Source: Heterostelium multicystogenum (Eukaryota; Evosea; Eumycetozoa; Acytosteliales; Acytosteliaceae). From it: a stretch of 64,000 bases of DNA. Location of the stretch: contig RCNN01000104.1 of the NCBI GenBank assembly GCA_003667245.1, positions 1-64,000 on the forward strand, read 5' to 3'. This document shows positions 37,232-48,443 of the stretch, piece after piece; positions within the stretch are counted from its first letter, which is position 1, and each line of letters opens with the position of its first letter. Position numbers and translations under genes: made by a program. Below the pieces are notes generated by a model. That model searched no databases. It had not been told where the DNA came from and saw only the letters and a list, made by a program, of their open reading frames with translations.

Positions 37232-39329
37232 ATGTCTTTTGATATCATTAAAGCTTATCTATCCACTACAACAGTAATAATAATAATGATCTATTATTCA
37301 AACAGAAATATTCTTTTATTAGGGTTGATCGCTATATCTTTTATTTTTAGCACTACTCATGCTCAACCTCTGTTGAAAGCATTTCCTGGTATGTATGGTG
37401 TGAGACAATAAGTCACTTTAGCGTGGTAGGAGCTAACCTATCTTTCTATTCGTTCATTGTGCAATGCAGAGGTCTTGCAGCAATCAGGTGACTTTCGTAG
37501 AGATAACATGGCAGGGTATTGAAAATCCAACGAAATGGATGCTTTGGCTATTTATTTCCCAGTAGATTCAAATTTGACTGCTCCAGTCGGATATGTTTTG
37601 CTCTCAAATTCTTCAAGTAAGTACCGCTCAAATATATATATTATGTAGCCGGAAAAACAAAGCAAGCACTAACCTTTGGGTAAATAAAGCTTGGAAAGAA
37701 GGATATGGATCATTGTCTTTGAAGTTGGTCAATGTTCGTGAAAACTATTTATTCAGAAATTTGGTGCCTGGAAGTACTCCACCAACCATCGTTTACGATA
37801 AGGTAATGGTTGTCGAATGTTGCTACTTCGAATGAAAGTAACTTTTGAGAACCTCAATATGCCAGGAAAGCAATATCTTTCAATTGACTAACAGCACAGA
37901 CGAAATGAGACTCATGTGGATCTCAGGTACCAATGACACCCCAATCGTCGTCACAGTAGGAACATCTCCATCTTCGCTCAACAAACAAATTCACTGGTAC
38001 TTCAGTCACTTACACAATCAATCAGATGTGCGAAAAGCCAGCAATCGATCCACTCTATTTCCGTAATCCTGGATACATCCACGATGTTGTTATCACTGGA
38101 TTGGACCACGCTACTGAATACTTTATACCTTTGGTAGTAATAACGATGGCTTTGTAGGACCATTCAGCTTCATAAGTGCACCAGCACCAGCATCTGAGGC
38201 ATATATTGTAGCATTTGGTGATCTCGGTGTCATGCCTTCATTCTATCCAGCAAACAGTGATGCCCAAACACCAGCACCCCAAACTGTTGCCAACGTCTAT
38301 CAAACTGTCATGGCACCATTCTCTCACTCGCCACTCGCAAAGAAGCTTGGAAAAACATCTAGCAACGGACTCAACCCAATCCCCAACATGGACTGTCCTC
38401 CACATTGGTGACATTTCATATGCCAGAGGATATGCTTTCCTTTGGGACTACTTCCAAGATGCTATGGCCGAAGTCCTCGGTCGTGCTCCATACATGGTTT
38501 CTATTGGAAAGTAAGTAAACTATCTTAATCTAAAGAATAGACCAAAGTTATTAATCATTATGTATCAGTCATGAATGGGATTATAAGAATCAATCATTCA
38601 ACCCAAGTTGGAGTGACTATGGTACTGATAGTGGTGGTGAATGTGGTGTCCCATACATGACTAGATATCACATGACAGGAGCAGAGAATACACCACAAAG
38701 AAACCTTTGGTATTCATTTGAAAATGGTCCAATCCATTTTACCATAATGTCTGCTGAACATGACTTTTTAGTTGGATCAGAACAATACAAGTGGCTCGAG
38801 CAAGATTTAGCTTCAGTTGATAGAACCAGAACTCCTTGGGTTGTATTCAGTGGTCATCGTCCAATGTATGATTCTGCATTGCCAGGAGGTGAGATTGGTC
38901 TTAAAACTAATCTTCGTGCCAATATCGAACCACTTTTACTGACATATGATGTCAATCTTTGCCTATGGGGTCACGTGTAAGTAATATCTTAGAGTATCCT
39001 ATATAAACATTACCCTAACATACTCTACCACTAGTCATGTTTATGAAAGAATGTGTGGATTAATTAATGGAACATGTGCTCAGTCCGATAATGAAGCACC
39101 AGTACACGTTTTAATTGGTATGGCTGGAAATACCTACCAAGTTCCATGGACAGCCAACGACTTGTCTGGTGGTAACGGTCACGAAATTCAACCAGACTAT
39201 TCAATTTTCAGAGCAATCAACTATGGTTACACCAGATTCTATGCCAACACAACATCATTATATTTCGAATATGTTGGTAACAATAGAAATCTTGTTCATG
39301 ACAGCTTCTGGCTACAAAGCAAATACTAA
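37232..39329 (+). CDS. purple acid phosphatase-like metallophosphoesterase, secreted
   Basis: A binuclear-metal acid phosphatase, probably secreted or lysosomal. Two in-frame starts exist: 37232, and 37286, which places the signal peptide (NILLLGLIAISFIFSTTHA) nearer the N-terminus and is my preference. Exons: to 37388, 37470-37616, 37649-38510, 38569-38976 and 39035-39329. The N-terminal fibronectin-like domain (GKQYLS, DEMRLMWISGTND) precedes the catalytic metallophosphatase domain with all five metal-ligand blocks: AFGDLG, HIGDISYARG, GNHEWD (across an intron), FSGHRPMYD and GHVHVYER (across an intron). Four or more single-base frame breaks fall in exons 2-3, for example a missing T near 38120 where YFYTFGSNNDG is expected; exons 4-5 are clean. 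It is convergent with the CAP-papain gene, 83 bases away. Confidence 0.88.
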
Positions 39330-39412
39330 ACTAACTTTATTCCTTAAAATAAATACTTTATTGGTCGACCTTTATATAACATAACATAACATATATATAT
39401 ATATATATTAAT

Positions 39413-40720
39413 TTAGAATGTTGGATAATATGAATTGTAACCTAACATGAAACAGTTATCATTAGCAGCGGTCAAGTACATATTTCCACCTACTCCCACC
39501 AAGTACCCCAGGAATTACGCAATATATAGTAGTCTTGGTCTGCATCGTATCCAACCAATGCTACAATATGGTTTGTAGTATTTGTACTGTTGTTTACAAT
39601 TAAAAATACCAGTGGAATATCTTTGGAAATCATCGTCTACCCAGAGTGCTACTGCAATTGGACCATTTTTAAGCTCTGCAAGCAGTGCTTCTTTGTTTTG
39701 AGCAGGGTATATCCATGATTGGCCCAGTAGAATCTTGATTTGCCTGGTGGTGATGTATAACTACATTCTCCACCGGTGGCCTTATATGGCTCATCTTCTT
39801 CATAAGCTATTCCGGTATTTAGGAACTCACTGAATACCTTTGAAGACCAACCTCCATTACAACCATATGGGAGACCTATACACAATTATAATTAATATTG
39901 GTAATTTTAAAATAACAAAATAACATTATAACTTACAATTAACAGCATTTTGCTCAGCAAGATCAAGTGTATTGATTACAGAATTTCCATTCTTAATCAT
40001 ATATCTAGATTCAAGGGCGGCAACAGTTCCAAACGACCAACAAGAACCACAATTACCTTGGTTTTTAATAGGTGTCACGTATCCGTTTCTCCAATCAATA
40101 CTGTTGGGATTGGTAGTTGGAGGGGGTGGAGTTGGCGCAGGAGTTGGAGGTACTCCTGGTGTGTAAGGTGCAACACCATCAAATCCTGCTAGACTTTGGT
40201 ATGCACATGACATATATGTGTAGGAACCACATTCAGCCTTTCCACATCCAAAACGTGTTACATTGGACCAAACCATAAATGTCCATGCCTAATGATATTA
40301 ATATTAATATAAATTATTTAGAAATATATTAATTATTTCTTAACATACTTTACAAGTTGTATCAGTTTTACAAGTTTTTGTGTCCCAGTCGTAGTTGTCA
40401 CCTAGCCTTCTAATATATTCCATTTGGACCTGAGGAGTAAAATAACTTGGTGGTGACCACCAATATTGCCATTCAGAAGCAACTCCTTGGTATGCCAATG
40501 GGCTCCAGTTTCCTCTACAGGTGCTTAGTTCGGTTTGGATAACATTGGCAATATCATAATCGTAAGTTAACAAGCTCAAAGGAGGATTGGCAGATGGTGT
40601 TGGATTACTTCTTATAGCATTATGGTAAGTAATTAAATATTGAACATCATCAGCTGAGAGTTGTCCATAAACATATGAAACAATAGATATTATACAAATT
40701 AAAACTATTTGTATTTTCAT
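39413..40720 (-). CDS. secreted CAP (SCP/PR-1) domain fused to papain-family (C1) cysteine peptidase
   Basis: Exons 40349-40720, 39937-40288 and 39413-39875 join through GT-AG introns. After a signal peptide (MKIQIVLICIISIVSYVYGQ) comes a CAP domain, residues about 25-160: LITYHNAIRSNP, then WTFMVWSNVTRFGCGKAEC and YMSCAYQSLAGFDGVAPYTP, matching CAP signatures 1 and 2. A Pro/Thr linker (PPTPAPTPPPPTT) leads straight into the mature C1 domain: IDWRNGYVTPIKNQGNCGSC with catalytic Cys, YGCNGG, GPIAVAL, catalytic His in NHIVALVGYD and Asn in RNSWGTWW. There is no I29 propeptide, which papain-family zymogens normally carry. Three single-base frame breaks occur in exon 3 (near 39695, 39600 and 39495). 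A stand-alone I29 protein is encoded divergently next door. Confidence 0.87.
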
Positions 40721-41394
40721 TTTAATTTAATAAATAATATAAATAAATAAATAATATAAATAAATAAATAAATAATAACTTGATATCTATTAGGAAATGA
40801 TGAATAAATTGATCTATTTAAGTTGAAATTTCAACCGTTGAAATCTAAGGTTTTCCATCTTGAAAAATGGGTTCATGATATTCTTTGAGAAAATTTATCA
40901 TAATCGATAACTAGCTCGAAAAAAGAATGTTTTACACCAATCAATGAGTTCATTACTACAAAAAAAACAACTGATCTCCCCAACTTTGATCAATACTTGC
41001 ATCATGAAACCCAAAAATTAATTAATTAATTAATCAAAGCCGTTTTAAACAAGAAATTTTCAAAATTATCTTAAAAAAATATCCAAATCGTTTCAAAAAA
41101 AACACCAAAAAATAGATCGGCCATCTTGATGATCCAATTGAATTTTTCAATATTAAACGGAACAATTTCAGATATTTACATTTTATAATAATAGAAAATC
41201 TCACCAATGGTATAGATCATTGTTCCAGTTCCAAATTTACAAACCGGTCATAATTGAACAGAATCAACCAACTACTTTGAAATATACAATTTCTAAAGTT
41301 CTATTTGGAATTAAACTATTACCTATTATTTATTACCTATTATTAATTTATTTATAGTTATTTATTTATTTATTTATTATTAATATTATTAGAA
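40721..41394. promoter_or_regulatory. shared divergent promoter region of the CAP-papain and I29-TM genes
   Basis: 674 bases separate the two divergent start codons. Both ends carry AAATAAAT/TTTATTTA-type repeats directly before the ATGs (40730-40775 and 41345-41393), giving a roughly mirror-symmetric layout that fits a bidirectional promoter. No ORF is present. Confidence 0.5.
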
Positions 41395-42115
41395 ATGAAA
41401 TATTTATTTATTAGTATTTGTGTTTGTATATTATTTTTAAATTGTACTGCAGAATACCAAGCTACTGAAGCAGATTTACAAAATGTGTTTAAGTCTTGGG
41501 CAGCTGCATATCAAAAAACCTATACCAGTGAAGAATTTCAAGATGCCTATCAAAAAATGGAAGGTCAATTTTCAAAGCGGTAGTTAATCATAATTCACAA
41601 TTCAAAAATTTACCAGATGCTGTCGTCAATGCTGTTCCAAACTCTATTGTAGAGGGTGAAGTAAGTAGTGCTCAGGCTGCTCAACCAACTATAACTTATC
41701 CCAAGGCCCAGTCTCAACTTCGTAAGTTCAACATATTGGAAAAAACAAAATATTAGCTCTAACATAATAATTCTTCAATTCAGAGTCCATGAATTATTTT
41801 GGAGATCTATCATATTCTGAGTTTGTCCAAACTTTTACTGGTGCTACTCCACCTGCAATTGGAGCTGCTAGTTTGGCGGCCTCCACTATTGCTGCTATAG
41901 TTGCCGGAGGTACATTGGTTGTTGCAGGTGCAGCAACTACCACAGTTGTTATTATCAAAAAGAGAAGAGCAAACAAAAATAGAGAAATTGAACTCCAAGG
42001 TCAAGAAATTTCATCACCAACACCAATTCCAGAGGGTGCTACCAATGTATTCAACATGGAACCACCACATCACTCAATTACTGCAAGATTGTTTGGAGTA
42101 AAGAATAATAAATAA
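41395..42115 (+). CDS. membrane-anchored stand-alone I29 (cathepsin propeptide) protein
   Basis: Signal peptide MKYLFISICVCILFLNCTA, then an I29-type propeptide pattern: LQNVFKSWAAAYQKTYTSEE, an ERFNIN-like helix (KMEGQF, then FKAVVNHN after a one-base break in the T run near 41570), and after an intron (41720-41784, phase 1) the GNFD-like segment MNYFGDLSYSEFVQTFTG. No peptidase domain follows. Instead come a Gly/Ala-rich transmembrane helix (IAAIVAGGTLVVAGAATTTV, VII), a KKRR stop-transfer and a cytoplasmic tail of about 50 residues. About 45 residues of insert separate the two halves of the I29 pattern. Free I29 domains inhibit or help fold papain-type enzymes (family knowledge). The divergent neighbour is a papain-type enzyme lacking I29. 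Confidence 0.72.
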
Positions 42116-42337
42116 AATCTTGATTATATTATCTTAGGCTGAAATTGACTCCAATGTTGCTGGAGGTACAAATAAAGGATTGTATTGTTTGAGTTGTATC
42201 CATGAGATTTAACATTCTCCATCTTCCACAAAGTGAGTTCGGATGCATTAGTTTGACCATGCACCAATGATAAAAGAATAATCGATGACCATCATAGTAT
42301 AAACTATGTCCGTAGTTTTAAAAGAGAGACCTATAAT

Positions 42338-43719
42338 CTAAAAATTTAATTGTTCTACTTCAACAAAATCATCATTGCTTCCTACTTTTCTGGCTAAAAC
42401 TCCTTGATCCAAAAACATCCACTATTCTTCCATTCTTTCATGTCTTCACTTGAGAATCCACTATATACATTGCCATCTCTGAGTCGATATTCCATTGATG
42501 GCTGTTAGAACTGTTTCCATTGTTGCTACCATTTGATTGTGATGGGGTTGTTGCAGGTCTTCCAATATGCTTATTTAATATAGCTTGAACTGCTTCTTTT
42601 TTATCAGAATAGATATCTTTTTGAGGGATTAGAATAGCCGAATTAGTATTTTCCAAACTTACTGATTATCTTTTCTCAGTGAACATACTCATATATCCAT
42701 TTGCTAATAGGTAGTTAGATGCCTCCGTTAGATCGGAAAATTGCCGTGATTTGATTTGAGATTCGTCTGTTTCCATTGAATCGTTTTGTTGTTCTTTAGA
42801 TTGATCACTTGCTGATGCTTTCGATCTTTGTTGCTGCTGTTTCTTTTTAACTGTTTTCTTAACGGCACCTCCCAATCTTCTGAGTGCACTTGGCACTGTT
42901 TCACCGGGCTGCAATATATTGACGACCAACGTCAGCATATGCCTACGAGTGTCACGCTCTTCTACTGTCAAACCTTTGCGCTTCTTTTCTGCCAACTCTC
43001 TATCTTCTTTTTTCCCATTGATCTTCATCGTCGTCATCATCGTCTGCGGCTTCTTGTCGTGCCATCTCTTTTCTGCTGATTTTGGGCATTTTCTTCTTCC
43101 ACACTGTATCGTACTCTTGCAGCCATGCATCTTCATCGTCTTCATCATTTTCATCACGCTCATAGGTTCCATCATCTTTGAACTTTCCCTCTGATCTCTC
43201 TTCCCTAAGATTGAAGGGAATGACATCGATTTCATCCTCAGAGTCATCGTCGTCCTCTTGCCTCTGTTTCTTAGTTTCGTCGATATCCTGTTGTTTCTTT
43301 TGTCTAGCTCTTCTCTGCATTTCAAGCTGGTCATCATCGTCATCATCGTAGACTTCGTCTTCCTCACCATCGACGCTCTGTATGAAACCTTTGTCATCAA
43401 CGATATCTTTGTTTGTGGTGGATCTCTCCGAAGCAACAAAAATCTTCTCCTTCTTTTGTATCTGTGACTCACGCTCCAACTGCTTTGCATCAGCCCTTCT
43501 TATTTGCTCGAGAAGCTCGTTGTCATCATATAGCTTTACCTCATTCCTCATACCACTATTACTACTACTACTTTGTACACTATCATTGGTACCATTATTG
43601 GAATCTATAAGCTTTACATCTACTTCCTCTTGGAATCTAACTTTTTTTTCAGATGACTCGCCATTACCATTCTCATGCTTTCTCTTATAGCTACCATTAA
43701 ATTCATCATTATCATCCAT
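42338..43719 (-). CDS. cd2bp2: CD2BP2/LIN1-like U5 snRNP protein with GYF domain
   Basis: A U5 snRNP assembly factor. From 43719 (MDDNDEFNGSYKRKHENGNG) an acidic, charged protein carries the family blocks VRFQEEVDVKLIDSNN, IDVIPFNLREERSEGKFKDD, AWLQEYD and, after a break, LQPGETVPSALRRLGG. The C-terminal GYF domain is visible only across two further frame changes: EYRLRDGNVYSGFSSEDMKE near 42490, then LDQGVLARKVGSNDD, ending at 42338. The first break is a single extra A in the A6 run at 43008-43013 (plus-strand T run). An in-frame TAA at 42666-42668 interrupts the stretch before VSLENTNSAILIPQK. All domains of the family are recoverable in order, so I read the breaks as errors in the sequence. 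No intron is needed to explain the gene. Confidence 0.83.
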
Positions 43720-44442
43720 CTTATTTAATAATAGTAATAATAATATATAAATAGAAAAAATAAATAGAAAGAGATACTAATTTAAATTAAAAATCGAACA
43801 ATGATTCTTCCATTTTTTATTGATAAATTTTCATCTTGTTCACCTCCACAATGTCGAAACAACCAGATATGGTAGCCTAGTTGAACATTATGGTTGAATC
43901 GAAACAACTCTTCCTCTTTGGGTATTAGATCAAATAAATGACCTATTAAGTACTGTCTTAATTCTTAATTTCTTAACAAAGAAATAGACTTATTTTATCT
44001 ATAAATAAATGTGTACTTGGTGTGAGATAACCGAGGAAGAATCCAACAAGTTTGGATTCGGTGATGGTGTCTCAGTTTGTTTGTGTTTATATATCGATCA
44101 AGATAATCAATCACTTGTCAGTTTCAGCAATTTCCAATTATCTTAGACGTTTGATGCTATCAGATTGCTTATCTCCGATGTTTGTATGCCATGTGACTAA
44201 ACATGAGATTGAATCATTTGACAAGATCTTCTCATTATTTATTAGCTAACTCTTTGATGCATTCATTTCAAATTACACAGTATGTTTGTTAAAAACTTTT
44301 GCAAAATTAATTTAAATAAATTTAAAAAATAATAATTTTGGTTTTTTAAAAAAAGACGAACGAGGTTATTATTGAAATAGTGTGGAGTAAATTTATTACA
44401 AAGCCTTTTCGGTATCTATCCACTATCTCTATTGACATCGGT

Positions 44443-44473
<31 letters not shown>

Positions 44474-44496
44474 GATATACTAAATATTAGAAAGTA
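43720..44496. other. divergent spacer with a mini-ORF
   Basis: Upstream of CD2BP2 (-) and SAS10 (+). A 45-codon ORF at 44009-44146 (MCTWCEITEEESNKFGFGDG at its start) is followed, after an in-frame TAG, by 17 more open codons containing DVCMPCD. Paired CxxC motifs make it look coding, possibly a remnant of a small zinc-binding protein. TTA repeats occur at 44450-44475. Confidence 0.4.
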
Positions 44497-46845
44497 ATGC
44501 CAGGTATGCCAAAAGGAAAGAAGGCAAATGCTTTGTCAAAAGCAGCCACCAATAAGAAAGAAAAGTCAATAGATGAACTATATGGTAAAGGTGAAATTGA
44601 TGAGTGTATGTATTCATTGATCCTTGAATCAAACCAAAGTACTATGTTTAATGAGAATAGTACTGTTCTTAGGTGATCTTTATATATACTGATATTCTAA
44701 CATCTTTGTTTGCAATCATTGATTGGTGTAGTCGTTGAAAAGAAGAGTCAGATCAATCTTTCAAAGAAGAATAGTGCATCTACAATCACCAAAAAGAAAG
44801 AGATCCTCCCTGTAGATGTATCAGATGAGGAGGTAGAGGATTTCGATGAGGATGCTGACGATTTCGATGAGGATGCTGAAGACTTTGATGATGGTGACTT
44901 TGATGAGGACGACTTTGATGAGGAGGACGATGAAGTCGATATGGGATTGAAGAAGGCAAAGAACAACAAGGATTTGGCATCGCTGGACAATCGTATTGCC
45001 TGGGGTAAGGAGCGTGACGACTTCTATGGTAATCGTGTTGATGACGACGAAGTTGGTTCTGAAGACGAAGAAGAAGAGGAGCGTGAAGCACTTGCATTAC
45101 AAGAGCAACGTAAGAAGTTGATGAAGGAAGAAGATTACCAATTCGATGACACATTCAGCTCCGTCATCTCAAAGAAGGCATCTGTCGACACCAAGCGTTC
45201 AATCGACCCAGAAGAAAAGATTTTAGACTCAATGAACAAAGACTTATCATCCATCGACTTTGGTAATAAGTAAGTTGTTGTTGTATACGATAACACCGTT
45301 AATTAGCAACCAGCTAACTAACTCATACAAATGATCATTTATGACTTCAGTCAAGATGTAGAGTTATTACAAAAGAATCTATCGAATTTCACAAAGAAAG
45401 AGAAACTCCAATATTTGATGCAAGAGTCGCCCATTCTATTGCAGTTGCTCGACGACTTCAAATCAAAGATTGAAGAGATTAAATATACACTCGTCCCAAT
45501 TTTAGAGAAAGTTAAATCGGAGCAATTACCAACTTCTAAAGGAATCAGCTTTTTGGAAACAAAATACCGTAGGTTAACAGTTGCGGCAACTGCAAGTTGT
45601 GAATTCACATTAGGTACTAATTGCTGGATATGTTCATCTAGATTTGTTATTAAGTTACTGTTTAAATATTACATATTTCTTGATGCTAAAGGCATCTGGA
45701 TCATCGATTAAGGATCATCCAGTCATAGATCAACTTGTAAAAATTCGTACCATTCTTGAAAAGATCAAACCATTGGATAATAAGCTACAGTATCAAGTTG
45801 AGAAGTTGCTCAAGACTGCCACCTTGGGTGTTGTTCAACAATCTAAAGATGATCCAACTCGTTTCAAACCAAATCTCAATGAGATGTCGAATGCCGATGA
45901 TGACGACGAAGAGACAGCAATGATGCGTGAGGCAAATCTATATATGGCACCACAGACCGCTTCGGAGCGTAGCGAAAAGGAAGCATCCATCGAGAAGAAG
46001 CGTGAGCAACGTGAGCTTGCAAGAAAGAAGAAGGCTGTTCAATCATCGATTTCCAAATTCATTATGGAGGAGTATGGTGATGCTCCAGAGGAGTTAGAGG
46101 ACAACTACGACATGGCTGAGAAGGAAGACGAAGAGGATAAAGAAGTCAAAGAGTATGAGGAGAACAACTTTACACGTATCATACAATCAAAGAAAGATAA
46201 GAAGAAAGTTAAACAAAGAAAATCAGATGAACTTAGTGTAAGTTTAAGAAGAAAATATAGATAGATATCCAATCATGATGGATAAATGAATCAGCCTAGC
46301 TAACGCTTCTTTCTACAACTCTACAGGAATTGGCAGACTTTAATGATTTGAGTGGTATAATGGGTGAGAAGGAAGACAAGGAAGAAAGAGAAAACAGAGA
46401 GTATTTGAAGAAGAAGAGAATGGAAGCAACTTTGAGTGCTGCCAGTACAAAGAGATCTAGATCAGCTGATGAAGATATACCATTACAAGAGAGAAAGAAG
46501 AATAAGATTGTACGTAAACAAGTGGAACAAGACGACGACGAAGTCATTGAATCCGATGGTGAAGAGGAGTATGATGGTATTCCAAGAGCCGAAGGTGACT
46601 ACTATGTAAACAACGATGTTGCAGATGGCAAGAGAAAGATTACCAAACAGATCGAAACCAATCGTGGTCTTACTCCATACCGTAGCAAGAAACATAGTAC
46701 CCCACATCTCAAGAACCGTTCGAGATTCGAAGAGAAGTCAAAGAAGCTCAACAACTCGAAATCAAAGGTTACAAGACAAGGTGGAAATTTCAAGGGAGTC
46801 AGCTCTGTACCAAGATCCGTCAAGAGTACTCCATACCAACATTAA
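44497..46845 (+). CDS. utp3: SAS10/UTP3, small-subunit processome component
   Basis: A nucleolar protein of the U3 snoRNP/small-subunit processome, needed for 18S rRNA processing. Five exons (44497-44605, 44732-45269, 45351-45568, 45642-46237, 46327-46845) with GT-AG introns join to a perfect 659-codon frame. The N-terminus is basic (MPGMPKGKKANALSKAATNK). It is followed by a striking acidic repeat of DFDEDA units (residues about 65-105), a Sas10/C1D-type helical domain (SPILLQLLDDFKSKI, YHLLLSYCLNITYFLMLKAS, HPVIDQLVKIR), a coiled, highly charged middle and the conserved Sas10 C-terminal domain (NRGLTPYRSKKHSTPHLKNR, SRFEEKSKK). Its upstream region is shared with CD2BP2 (-). Confidence 0.92.
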
Positions 46846-46952
46846 AAGCTTTAGCATTCGCGACGATCTTAATAATAATAACTTATTAAATAAATATATC
46901 ATTTTATTAACTTAATAGTGAAATGAATGATTCATTATTGGAGCCTGCCCGT

Positions 46953-48443
46953 TTAGATACCAAACACATACTCGGATATCTTTGAGATCAACGATGGTTT
47001 GGTTGGATTCGATTGTGAGTCGTTGTTTTTGTTGGTGTATTCAGATGGGTCGTAGTTTCTTCGATGTGGTGTATATGTTTCGATTTCTTTAAATGGTAGT
47101 TGTTGTTGCTGCTGCTGTTCTGATGCCTCTGTTTTCTATTGAATGTTATAAAGAGTATTAGTAGTTGTAATGGATCCATTACTGTTGCCTTGATAGGTTA
47201 AACTTACAATGGCTTCTTTATAAGTTGTAATACCAATCATGCAATTGCCTATAATCAAACCGTTCTTTGCAAGTAGATCTTGGGCAATTGCTTCACTTTC
47301 AAGCTTAATATGTAACCAGTTGGAGTTACTGGATGGCGGGTACTTAATCTCTACAATGTGTGCACTTGATTCGATTTCATCGAGGACAACGTCACTTGCA
47401 GTCTGTGGGAATCCAAAAATAGTGACCCAACGTTTGTCATACTTGTCAGCGTAGAGTGGTGGGTTGTCTAGTGCAGCTGTATAGTACAGTGATGTTGATG
47501 GCATTATTGAGCTGTTTGGGTTGATGTTTGTCGATTGTAAAGCTGAGAGTGTCATCGCATTGTTGCCAGTTGTGTTTGGACCGAGAGTGGAGAGTGATAG
47601 TTGTTGCTGTGGTTGCATTGATATTGGAACCTGCAGTTGTTGTGGTGCTCCATACATGCTTGTGTTCATGGACATTTGATGTTGAAGTTGCTGCTGCTGC
47701 TGTAGCTGAAGCTGTAGTTGTTGGTTCTGTTGTTGTTGGATCATCTGACTTGCTGCAGGTGATACTGGTGTCTCGAAAAAGGAAAATGGTGAGATGTGGC
47801 CAGTTGCGCTAGATGAAGCAGCATTGCTGGGATTTGCTGTGGAAGACGACAGTGTAGAAGGAGAGTCATCGTAGATCGAAGCACGTGGTATATAGTCCTT
47901 GTCGATCATCATCGACGATTGCTGTGTTTGACTGCCTGGAAGTGATCTGAGCATTCCAGTTGTGCTAGGCATTGGCGACGACATCATCAATGAGCCAGCA
48001 CCAGAGTTGGAATCACTGAATCTTGATTTTAGTGAATAGGTATATGGTGTAGTTGGTGACATCTGTTGGTAATGGTGTCCATAGTGGTGATGGCTGTGGT
48101 GGTGTTGTGGCGAAGTAGTAACGAGTGAGTTCGATTCAGGTGAAGTTTTTCGTTTATCAGTACTTGAGAGGAGATCGCTTCGCTCCTGACTGAAGATCCG
48201 ACTTGGTACATATTGCTTATCCTGTTGTGAAGGTTGCTGTTGCTGTTGTTGCTGTTGTAAAGTCTGGTACTGTGATGTCATAGATGGATTGAGGCTACTA
48301 CTTCCAATTCCGGCAGCACCCGACGAAATTGAACCAGTTGATAGGGCAGTAGATTGGCCAGCAACTGAGCCACCGCCTAAACTGTAGAGACTGCTACCAC
48401 CACTACTATCATAATTACTTGAATAATTTCCAAACAAAGACAT
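46953..48443 (-). CDS. nup35: nucleoporin NUP35/NUP53 (MPPN domain)
   Basis: A nuclear pore complex subunit linking the inner ring to the membrane. Exons 47208-48443 and 46953-47135 join in frame to 472 residues. I use the Met at 48443 (MSLFGNYSSNYDSSGGSSLY), not the in-frame Met eight codons upstream, because the Phe-Gly start fits a nucleoporin and the upstream codons look non-coding. The first two thirds are Ser/Gln/Asn-rich. The MPPN RRM-like domain is clear: DKRWVTIFGFPQTASDVVLD, HIVEIKYPPSSNSNWLHIKL and NCMIGITTYKEAI. The extreme C-terminus, encoded by the second exon (LISKISEYVFGI), matches the membrane-binding amphipathic helix of vertebrate NUP35. The gene is convergent with SAS10, about 107 bases apart. 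Confidence 0.9.

Noticed and set aside
44748..45154. Minus-strand Ser-rich and His/Arg-rich ORFs
   Set aside because: Antisense of the Asp/Glu repeat in SAS10, which is a perfect five-exon gene on the other strand.
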